Source: Archilochus colubris (Eukaryota; Chordata; Aves; Apodiformes; Trochilidae). From it: a stretch of DNA of 64,000 nucleotides. The notes under the pieces were generated by a model. That model searched no databases, was not told the origin of the DNA, and saw only the letters and a program-made list of their open reading frames with translations. Positions 50,410-61,027 of the stretch are shown piece after piece (positions within the stretch are counted from its first letter, which is position 1; every line of letters starts with the position of its first letter). The position numbers were made by a program, and so were the translations under genes. The stretch lies in the NCBI GenBank assembly GCA_023079485.1, contig CM041084.1:101846467-101910466 (forward strand), written 5' to 3'.

Positions 50410-50650
50410 GTGAGTGAGATGGAGGTGAATGGCCAGTTTGAGTCTGTCTGTGAGTCGGTGTTCAGCGAGCTGGAGTCTCAGGCAGTGGAGGCACTGGACC
50501 TGCCCATGCCCGGCTGCTTCCGCATGAGGAGCCACAGCTATGTCAGAGCCATTGAGAAGGGCTGCTCCCAGGATGATGAGTGCATCTCCCTGAGGTCCTC
50601 GTCTCCCCCACGTACAACCACCACGGTGAGGACTATCCAGAGCAGTACTG
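50410..50650 (+). CDS. DLGAP1: DLGAP1 coding exon 4 (residues 450-529 plus one base) with GK-binding repeat 5
   Basis: Reads VSEMEVNGQFESVCESVFSE onward (450-469), then EALDLPMPGCF (476-486) and the fifth GK-binding repeat RSHSYVRA (489-496; candidate phospho-serine 492), then a Ser/Thr/Pro-rich end SSSPPRTTTTVRTIQSST (512-529). It ends one base into codon 530 at a consensus gtgagt donor (50651). Known DLGAP1 continues with valine here, which fits a G|TN split codon. The exon begins GTGAGTGAG directly after cctgcag, so its own first bases match a donor. Skipping this 241-base exon would shift the frame. The dynein-light-chain-binding region and the Shank-binding C-terminus are encoded downstream of the window. 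Confidence 0.96.
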
Positions 50651-53179
50651 GTGAGTAACAAAAAGGGAAATCCACAGGGGTGGCAGAAAGGGAAGGTGTT
50701 CTTTCTGTGCAGCTCCATCGGATCAACCGTGTGCTCTCCTCTGCCAGACATCAAGCTCCTCAGAGGGTCTGTGTCACACCGGGGAGCTGGACAGTTTAAT
50801 CAACTTAAAACTATGCACAGATCAAGGCTGATGCAGTTGTGGTGCCTCCTACATCAGAGCTAATTTATTCTGACCTAAAAGCATGCAGAAGGAAAGTCCA
50901 AGGTCATGTCTTCTCTCAATCTCCTCCCCACATGAGCAATCACAATTTGGCAAGGCTGAACCAGAAGGCTCTGGGTTAACAGCTCTGCTGGCTCTTAACA
51001 GCAGAAGAGAGTTTTTCTCCAAAGATGAGGTGATTTTTGTCATTTCTATAAGTTACAAGTTATTGGATGTGTTATTTAATGTATCAAAGAGACTGCTACA
51101 GCTCTCTATGCCATATCTCAGAGGTGCGAATGACAAAGGGAAAAAGAGTCCTGCAGGTCAAAACATGCATGTTCACATCCCACTGCTATTCCTTCTGCAG
51201 TTCAGACTATTAAAGCCTTGCAAGAGAGGGAGTTTCTGTCGAAACATGAGTCTAACAAACCTTCATTTTAATGTTTGAAGTTGCTTTTCTTTTGGAGATG
51301 ACCATGATGAATTTCAGATTCTGCCACCAAAATAAGTGCTTAAGGGGAAGAAAAAGCGAGTCAGAAACCAAAATCCAAATCTTTCCCCCTCATTCAGGAA
51401 AACAAGAGGCAGGAGCCATTATGTGTGTGTGATTTTTCCTACAAGGGGATGAGAGAGGCCCTCTTTCTTTTGACTTCTCTGCATCTGTTCCAGTGCTTTA
51501 CACAAGCTTAATTTACAATTCATGTACTCGTTGTATTCATAACTAATACTGACTATTATAAGTATTTCATTATTCCTACTATTTCTTTTCACAATTCTTT
51601 ATTTGCTATTTTCTGCACTTCAAACTTTTGTCTTTTGGGGTGCTATCTCATAGGTGCAGTTATCCCTACCTTGTCAGTTCCTTGTCTCTCACTCCAGTCT
51701 TTTTTAAAGCTGCCTCTCAATTGGTTTATGTCATCAAAGGAAATGGTATTCATGTGACAAAATTTCTGCTATAAAAGTAGTTCTTGCATGCTTACACAGC
51801 TTGCATCTTACCACCTTAAGGCATATGTTTCTTCATTGTAGAGTATTACCTTGTATTTAATGTATTCTGAGACAAAAACTGAAGGACACTTTTCAGGGGG
51901 GTTTCAGTGTGCATTTGCCTTAATTATATCACTTTGGTGACCCAGTGTCTTGTCAGTTCCTTGAGAATTGCTTTTTGAACACTTTTTCTGTATAAAATAT
52001 AACTGTGATCCTTATTTTAAAAGAGAGTAACTATTTTTAAATTTTTAACTATGTCTATACAAGAGATTGTTTCTGTCACTTGGTGCCTGTGTTTGGGGAT
52101 GATGGTGTATAAATGGAGAAGGCTGGCTGTGTCACCCCCTCAAAAAAATAATTGAAAACTCAAAAAGAGATTGTAATTTTTTCCAAGGAAAATAGTTGTT
52201 CTAAACTGTCCCTTGTTTATGCTCCTTGTTTCTAGTACAGCCATGTTAAGAGGTCTAGTCTGTTCTTTGAGTAGATGGCTTTACCAAAAAATCACGTGAA
52301 CAAAGCTATGTTACTGAAAAACGTAACCCAGTGGGTCTGTCTTGGGTTACTGCTTCTGTAATCAGCCCCTTAAAATATCCAGAGAAGGGCAATTCGCAGA
52401 TCTTTCTTTGGCCATCCATAGAAGCATTTAAAGACTACTGTAGGTACTCATTTTCTGCTGTGGGAATTTCACTGAGATATCATTGTCATTTTTTGATTCT
52501 TGGGCTCCCAAAGGATCATCCCTTGCACTGGTAGTATTACAGAGAACTTGTCTCTTCTGCTACCTGACTTATATACTACTACTGGTTTAATGGGGATTAG
52601 GACTAAATTAATTCCTTACCAAAACATCTATATTGACTTCCTTGCCTGTGGCTGGCTCACATAAGAGAAATAACATGAAAATTGTCTTTGGTAGTTCCTA
52701 TTAATATCTGCTTCAATAAAATAGAAAATTGTACAACAGCTATGCAGACGTGACAAAAGGAGAACTATATCTCAGAGTGAGCGACACTGAGGTGGTTTCA
52801 AATGCTTTTGTGGGAAACGTAAGGGCAGCTATGATCTAAACTACAGATTCAACATCCTCAAATGACAGAGCTCTTCTCCTGCCCCAAAACCTCTTCAATC
52901 TGTTCTACTAATCGAGTTGCCTTTCATAAATTTTGGCAACTCTCTAAGGGACCTGGCATTTCAATCATTAGCACACAAAACTGTGACCACACACTGATAC
53001 TGGGAATATCTTTGCTGGAAGCCCAGGAAATACCAACTTGATGATGATGGAAAAGAGAAGAGAGCTGCCTCTCCACTTGATTCAAAATTATTCCTCCAGA
53101 TTAATTCCTCCAGATGGCTTTACAGGACATCTGGATTAAAATGTTAAATAAGCACTGTGGACAAAAATCGCACATATAT

Positions 53180-53520
53180 CATAGAATCATAGAATCATAG
53201 AATCATAGAATCATAGAATCATAGAATTGGCTGGGTTGGAAGGGACCTCAGAGATCATGGAGTCCAACCCTTTTACCACCGTTGCGGTTGCTAGACCATG
53301 GCACTGAGTGCCACATCCAGTCTCTTTTTAAATATCTCCAGGGATGGAGAGTCCACTACTTCCCTGGGCAGCCCATTCCAATGCCGGATCAGTCTCTCCG
53401 TAAAGAAATTCTTTCTAATATCTAATCTAAACTTACCCTGGCACAACTTAAAACCATGTCCTCTTGTCTTGTTGAAAGTCATCTGGCAAAAGAGACCAAT
53501 GTCCACCCGGTTACAACCTC
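53180..53520 (-). mobile_element. CR1 LINE fragment, antisense, with long intact tail
   Basis: The inverted tail has six perfect copies of the 8-base unit catagaat (53180-53227), followed by ggctgggttggaagggacct, ggagtccaacccttttacca and the ORF2 C-terminus in reverse complement. Minus-strand translation gives KLCQGKFRLDIRKNFFTERL and NGLPREVVDSPSLEIFKKRL, an open frame of 71 codons (53291-53506). It is truncated near 53520. Of the copies here it looks the least decayed. Confidence 0.95.
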
Positions 53521-54051
53521 CTCTGCCTGTTAGCCTATTCTATGGTGGTTGCAGCCTTAGGTTTTTGTTTCCTTTTGCCATATATTGCTGGAGGTTTGGT
53601 TCTGAAATTAGGAATATACCTCTTACTGGTGTAGCTGAGCAGTGCTGGAGGATGTGCTCAATCTAGCTACAAACACAGTGCTAATGTGCTGGTTGTGACA
53701 CAGAGTTCATCTACAGTTGCCTGCCGAAGTGGTGTCCTCTGCAGCTTGCTCTGGTCTTAGGGCTCTCACAGCAATGACAGAGTGTGAAAAAGGGGCAGTA
53801 GGCACAAAGCTGTTGTCATCAACAGGATGACATGCTATACTGTGAGTGGGAAAAAAAATCCTAACCTCGCCAAGTCAAATTTCTGCATGTATCTGGAGGG
53901 TGAGTACTTTGTTCATGCAGCAGACTTGTGAATCAAAGGAGTTTTTATCCTTTTTTTTTTTAATGAAGGATTTTGACATGAAGAGAAAATATGATCTTAC
54001 CACTTTATAGGGAAACAGAGACATTTGGGAAATAAGTGCCACATCACAACA

Positions 54052-55060
54052 TCATAGAGTCATAGAACAGAACCATAGCATAATTTGGTTTGGAAAGGAC
54101 CTACAAAGTTCATCTAGTCCAACCTACCTGCAGTAAGCAGGGACACCCTCTAGCTGATGAGGTTGCTCAGAGCCTTGTCAAGACTCACCTTAAACTTCTC
54201 CAGGCATGAGGCCTCAACTATCCCCCTGAGCAGCCTGTTCCATTTTGCTAATACACTCATGGTAAAGAACTTTTTCTTAACATCCAATCTAAATCTACTC
54301 TTCTCTAATTTTAAATCATTGTCCCTTTTCCTATCACTACAGGCCCTTCAAACAGTTTATCTCCATCCTTCCTGTAGCCCCCTTTAGACACTAGAAGGTC
54401 ACTGTTAGGTCTCCCCTGAGCCTTCTTTTCTCCAGGTTGAACAACCCAGCCCTCAGCCTGTTTTCACAGGAGAGGTGATCCAGCCTCCTGATAATTTTCA
54501 TAGCCCTCCTCTGGACCCTCTCCATCAGGTCCATGTCCTTTCTGTCTTGAGGTCTCCAGATGAGCCTTTACCAGAGCAAAGTGACAGAATTACCCCTCTC
54601 CATCTGCTGGCTATGCTTCTTTTGATGCAGCCCAGGATGCTATTGGCCTTCTGGGCTGCAGGCTCACACTGTTGGCTCATGTCCAGCTTTTCGTCCACCA
54701 GAATCCCCAAGTCCTTTTCTGCAGAGCTCCTTTCTAAAACCTCCTCCCCAAGCCTGAACTGATAATGTGTATTGTTCCAACCCAGCTGCAGGACCCTGCA
54801 ATTGGTCTTCTTGAACCTCATGAGGTTCACCTGGGCTCACCTCTCCAGTTAGTCCAGCTCCTTCTGGATGACATCCCATCCCTCTGCCTTATCAACAGCA
54901 TCACTCAGCTTGGTGTCCTCTGAAAACTCACTGACAGTGCAGTTGATCCTGCTTTCTACATCACTGATAAAAATATTAAAGAGTACAGGTACACTTCATC
55001 ATGCCTTGAAAGCCAAGATGTTGACAAGGTCCATCCACCCCTGTATTTGTTCACTCGGTG
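54052..55060 (-). mobile_element. CR1 LINE fragment, antisense, about 1 kb
   Basis: Degraded tail (tcatagagtcatagaacaga) then ggtttggaaaggacctacaa, catctagtccaacctacctg, gaggttgctcagagccttgt, ggtgatccagcctcctgata, tgcagcccaggatgctattg and ccaccagaatccccaagtcc in order, all reverse-strand CR1. Minus-strand frames at 54525-54830 and 54664-54879 are pieces of CR1 ORF2, broken by frameshift. It extends to about 55060 (agatgttgacaaggtccatc). Confidence 0.93.
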
Positions 55061-58000
55061 TTGGTAAGACCCATGGAGTCGGCTGCACCCTGCACCAGCT
55101 GGGTCTGTCCCTGAGCAGGGCTGTGCAGACAGGGGGCTACAGCAGCTCTGAGATGCTGATGTATGTTATTCACCATAAACTGTACTAAAAATTACAGCCC
55201 ATATAATTTGGTCCCTTCAGAGGAATTTAATGAGGTGTGAGTTATGAGATAATTTGATCCTGGGTTATTTGCAGATGCAACCATTGTAGCTGAAACTCTT
55301 CAGCCAACAGATTCAGTCACTAAATAGGTAACATTTTAGCAATTTTAAGTCTGTAAATCATTTCAATGAGCTTAAAGAATTCAATAGTTAAGAAGTAAAG
55401 AAATTTTAAAGAGGTCTAAAGGACATCTTTCACCTGCATTTCTTGTGTCTGTGTTTCTAAATCATGCCTGTGCGGCCATGCATGTTCCTTTGCTGCCAGC
55501 AAATCTTAGGACATTGCAAGAGCTCAGGCAACGTGGCTACAAATATATAATTGAGATTAGGTATGTCTAATATGAAAATGATGCCTCTGTAATGGAGCTG
55601 GAGCAGTAACATCAGCAAAAACTCTGCACTAGGTAACAATAAATATTTTCTCAATATCTAACCTGTATAGTCAGGTACACAGGAGTATTAAAGTTGTCTG
55701 CAGCAATGCCATCTGGTGATTCTAAATAATATTGCACTTCTAGTTAAAAACAAAAATCCCAGGGAAACCATGCTGTGTAGCCAGCAGGTTAGAGAAGGAC
55801 TGAGGGTTAGCACATCACATGCTAATTATGGTGCTTCAGCTGAGCAAGCTGTTTTCCTTCCGTTTGTTAGAACATTTGACCAAAAGGGGTCAGATATTTT
55901 GTAGAAAATCTCAAAGGGGCTGCCTAGCCAATTAAAAAAAAAAATGAGAGAGAGAGAAAGAAAAGTGCAAGCAACTTTAAAAATAGACTTGTGCCAGGCA
56001 GAATTCAAAAATAAAATCAAATCCTGTGGAGAAGGAAGCTGTAACTGAATATATGCCAGCTGTGTCCATGCTCTTTTGAACTCCTCAGAGCTGTCCTTTC
56101 AGAGATTGTTCTACCCCAAAAGAAACAAGGAACTAGGATTTGAAATTTGATTTCTAGCTGATGCTAAGATTGGTTTCTGGATCTGTACCAAAATTAATGT
56201 ATTTCTGCAAGAGGTCTGAAGAAATATAACTAAGTAAAGGCCTTCATGCAGATGTTGAAACTTAAAATAGATTTGAAGTGTGTAGAAAACTGTTTGACAA
56301 AGAATTTACATGGTTCATTTCCTCTGTTTCCTTGGGTAATCCTGAAATGCAGTCTGCTTTTGGGTATGGTATGAAATTGCTTAAACCAGCTCTTAAAAAT
56401 GTTTTCCTTCACTAATGAGGACCTGACCTTGGAACAGAAAACTATTTCTAGTTTCAGAGGCATCTGACTGTAGCTGGAACAAGTTTTGTCTTGTCTGTCA
56501 GAGAAGGCAGCTTTATGAATGTTAAGTTCCACACTACACCAAAAAAACCCACGTTTTTCTGAAGCCAGTGAAAGTTTTAAGGAGAGAAACTCAGAACAGA
56601 GATCTTGCTGTAACATTTCTAACTGCCTTAAATCATGATGCAAGGCACTTATGGAAATTGCTCTGGTAATAAGTGCCTGAGCAGAAGCAGGACTGAGCCA
56701 TGAGAGAGTCAGACATGGAAAGGCTGCCCAAAATTTTGGTGGGTTGCACCATGATAGTTTACATGTGGTGTATATTTATGCCCACTGAGAAGAGGAATTG
56801 AAACAAGTTTGATAAATTCCATTTTACCTTTTGGATGTAAAGTCTGTATGTCCTGAAGATACATGGAAATTTGTGGCCCGAAAGATAGGAATTACTGGAA
56901 TAAATAATACACGGGTCTCTAAGAATATTTCATAGTTACAGCTGGTTTGCAATTTAAGTGGTTTCTTGTAATGAAATGTATTGCTTCATTTTTTTGTCAT
57001 CCTCCTGGGTTCTGCCTCTTTCCTCTGTAAATATGAGTATTGAATTTAAAATGTTCAATCCTGTTTTGAGGCACTGCCCAGATCTGGAGAGAAACAACCT
57101 GTGGAATTCACCCAGGAGCTTGGTGGTTCTGGTTTCTTTATGACAAGTCCACTCTACTTCATAGGACTTCTGGAAAGTCCTCAATCCTTGCAGTTTCAGG
57201 TATGGCTCAAGGTGAATCAGTGAGCATAAAGGCACAGCAAAAGCTCAAAATTTCCTAAAAAAACAGGTGAGAGGAGGATTTAATTTTGTAGGATTTGCCT
57301 ATTTATTTTTTACACCTCTGAAAACATAAAGCTTAGAAGAGGAGTTAAAAGTGGTCTTTGGAGTTATGAATGTGATTCAAATGCAGGAAACTAAATAATT
57401 GTAGTACCCTTTGGTATTCAGTCTTTGATTACTATTCTTACTCTTTGTTTGCTTGATATGCTTCTAAACTTCTAGGCTAAAGTTCTTAGTCAAGTAAGAA
57501 TATGAGAAAGCTCTTAATCACTCAAAACTGGGATCATGAAATGCCTTAAAGGAATATGTTGTCTTTGTGAACATTTCCAGAAGCACAGAACAACTCCACT
57601 ATTTTCTTCAGGTAGCACTTGTGTGGTTGTCTTCTCCAGTTACCCAAAAAACTTGGACATCTTCAAGGCTGAAAATGAGTACATCATGCTCCAGCCTCAC
57701 TAACTCTGTCAATGTCCGTGCATCTCTAATTTTGGGGAATGGCACACTGGTCACAGACTGGAGATGTGGTCTCAGCAGCACTACATCTCCCTCATAGTGC
57801 CAGCTGTGCTTTGACAAAGACTGCCTGGCATACATTCAACCACCCTTAGTGCAAGAATATGCTGGTGACTTATATTCAGCCTGCTGTCTGTCTGCAGGAC
57901 CCCATGGGCCTTTATGATGCTAGGAACAGGATGGCCATCAGACCTGTAGATTTGACAGTCTCAAATGAAACAGGAAAAAGTATGATTTTCCAGGAGTACA

Positions 58001-59957
58001 TCTTTAAAAGAAATCTACAAAAAGACCTTCTAAGTAGATTGTTTATCTAGTAGCAGCACAAAGAGAATGTGGTAGGTAATTACATAAAATGTCGTGTTTT
58101 GTTATTTTTCAATCTCTTCTTAATTTCTTTACAGTGATGAAAAATTACATGGAAGCCCTTTGCATAGATCTATATGGAATGTGCCTAAATATATAAACTA
58201 TACTTTTGCTTGAGGCTAGGTATGTGTGGTACCAAATGCACAACTAACTGGAGAACATTGTAGGAGTGTCCAGAGCCCTGGTTAGATGGAGACCCCCTGG
58301 TGTTCTACTGCAGTGAGATGATCCTGATCCCATGGTTGTGCATCTCACTCCTTCTAGTGATCATGTACTTTGTATAAGTACTCCTGGTGGAACCTGCAGC
58401 CATGCTTGTCAGGGTATACTAAAGCACCTGAATGTCCATCTAGGTGAAACAGAATACCACTTGATTCACTTTAAAAAATAAACAGGAGGGTACAAGCAAA
58501 GTAGTCATTTGAAGATTGCTGTGCTGACTGAGCACTGAATGCCTAAAGTCTCATTAGCTGAGAATAAGCTGTTTTCTAAGCCTATAAATAAACATGAAAC
58601 CTCAGTGATTTTGCCACCATGCAGGAAATGGTGGGTAAATCAACCATCTCTTCTGCTTATTGCTGTCTACCCTGTGACATCAAGGCTGACTGGTCTGCCT
58701 CAGGTAGATGCAGCAGTTCAGCTCAGAACTGGTGTCCTAGCAGGGAGCTCAAGTGCAGGACCAGGGTGATTCTGACTCAGCAGCCTTGTGTATCTGTGGT
58801 TCTGGGGACAATGTTTTCTGACTTGCACGCAATAGTAGGAACCAACCTCCTTTGAAATATATCTGATATTACATCACAAGGAAGCAGGTTTCCCATAGCA
58901 GTGCCTGCTTAATTGCAAAGTAATGAGCAGAATGTGCAGCAGAATATAAAGTAAACCCACCATTCGTTTCCACTGATGTGTTGTGGGAGGACAGTATAAC
59001 CTTTATACAAAATTTTGTTCTCAGGAACTGGTCATTGCTCTGAAACATAACTCTGAGCATTAAGGATACATTGTCCTTAACTGGGATGCTATTAACAAAA
59101 GAAGGTCAAATTCAGTTTTCACTTTATGGAGAAATAAAACAAAGACCTGAGTCTTCCTTTTGTTCTGGCTTATTTTCAATGCAGTATTTTTGTGATGGCA
59201 GTGAGAGAAATGAGCTGAATCAGTAAGCTGAAGACATGCCCCAATTTGTATAATACAATCACATTTTCAGAAATAATTCCTGCCATTTTCCCAAAATAGA
59301 CAAGTGTGATCACTTTTAACTAAAGCTGTCTATTGGGAAGCAAGACTTAAGCCTCTTCCCTGAAGGTGCTATGCTTAATTAATACATCCAGTTCATAAAA
59401 ATTACTCAGGTTCCTCTTTTTAGTGTTTGCCACTGCCCAGTCTTCCAGTAAGTTCCACCTGAACCCTGTAAGACAAACCTGAATATTTTGGTTGTCCTCA
59501 GATATAATTACAAAATTCTTTTGAGACACAGCATATTCCAAGAAGTTACAGACATGATATTTGTTGATGATGGATTTTTTTAAAGTGACAGAGTGATTTG
59601 GGATTTTCAGAAAACTGTTAGAATTTTTAATAAATGGGTTTAATGAGTACATCTCTGCAGGGCCCCTCTTGTACTACAGCAGTTGATTTGGAGCTGTTTT
59701 ATTTCATCGCGTTAGCAATTCCCATTTCAGAGCTTAGATATGATGCATTAGGTACAGGATCCAGTAAATAATTACACATTTTATGCTTTCTAAATATGTG
59801 TTTATGCAATAGTCTCACAGTAATTGGCTCTTTGAAGCTATGGTGAACTATGGGGTATGTATATTACTAACCACTTTTTGAAACAGAGACTGCTTTTTTC
59901 TTTAGTAATACCACAGATAAACCCAAAGGAAATGTGGCAGCAAAGAAATCTGTGCAT

Positions 59958-59974
59958 TAAAACAAACAAACAAA
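59958..59974. repeat. (CAAA)n short repeat
   Basis: aaaacaaacaaacaaaaa, about four units. Confidence 0.75.
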
Positions 59975-60842
59975 AAGCCTCCAGAAGCTCTGAAGTTTAC
60001 ACAGAGATATGATTTACTCTTTTTTATTTCTTGCTAATAATGCCCCACTTCCTACAATGCTCAGGAACAAAGCACACTGCAATTCCAATACTGGGATATG
60101 GAAAATGCCTAATGTGGGTTTGCAAAGAGGGACAGTCTAGCTGCCATTACAGCCTAATACTCTCTTTTATCAAAGGCACACTGCAGGCAAATGCTGGTAA
60201 TCTCTTCTAATGCCACAACCTTTGTCTGGCCTCTCAAGGGGGGAAATGGATGTGTTGATCTTTGGAAATTGTTTTCCCTTCCTGAATTTGTCTTTGGTCA
60301 GATGGGAGAGTGCTAAATTGCATTCCCCTTAATATGCAATGCAGTAAGGCTTCTGAGCAGAACAGTTCTTAGTTGCTGTGATCAAGGATTTTAACTATCA
60401 GAAAAGATTTAAAAAAAAAAAAAAGCAGTAAATAAGATCCCAGAACCCTCTACTTTGACAGATCTCCTGCTAGACATCTCCTTTTTGTCTATGAACAGTC
60501 AAGTTGAGGGTGGCTTGATAACCTTTCTTTTTGCTGCAATGATTTTTCAAATTAATTCTGTCTTTACCCAAAGTAAAATGTAGATCTGTATCCCTCTGGG
60601 AAGGTTTAGATGGAAGTCATAACATTGCAATAGTATAACAAAATAAATGCTGTCAGACTCTTCATTTAAACAAAGGAGGCTATTTCTCTTCTTAAATTCC
60701 ACGCTTTCTATTTCTTTTAGCTCTGTTCTCCTTAACTTTGCTAACAGTCAAATAAAATTATGTACACCTGTGGTGGAAAAAGGCCAGGGTCTTAGTAGAC
60801 CAAAAATAAATAAGCTGTGAGTAAAACCTGACCTATCCATGA

Positions 60843-60861
60843 ACTACAAGTCCCAAACTGC
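60843..60861 (+). promoter_or_regulatory. ZNF143/THAP11-type motif candidate
   Basis: actacaagtcccaaactgc matches the conserved core ACTACAANTCCCA of the motif bound by ZNF143 and THAP11. The downstream GCATGC half is not kept. Such sites mark promoters and some chromatin contacts; here it lies alone in an intron. Confidence 0.35.
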
Positions 60862-60986
60862 CTGCCTTGAGTGAAGGGTAATTTACACCCAAGTGACAGA
60901 ATTAGCTGTCACCTGGTGCTGTGGCCCAACATTGTCTTAACTCACACAGTTCCCTGAAATCTCATGTGATACTTGACCATTTGCCT

Positions 60987-60990
<4 letters not shown>

Positions 60991-61025
<35 letters not shown>
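60991..61025. repeat. Poly(A) run, 35 bases
   Basis: The longest homopolymer in the window, followed by gaaagaaattaagg. It could be a simple repeat or the tail of an old retrotransposed transcript. No element with a matching flanking duplication was recognised upstream. Confidence 0.95.

Positions 61026-61027
<2 letters not shown>

Noticed and set aside
50320..50754. 144-codon antisense frame
   Set aside because: It is the complementary shadow of DLGAP1 exon 4 and its flanks.
57700..57790. Possible further antisense CR1 remnant
   Set aside because: A stretch such as gactggagatgtggtctcag resembles CR1, but the neighbouring landmarks are missing or too diverged to support it.
57900..58000. 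Possible cassette exon after ctgtctgtctgcag
   Set aside because: The acceptor looks good, but reading in the phase required by exon 4 meets a stop (tga) within six codons, and no strong donor follows.
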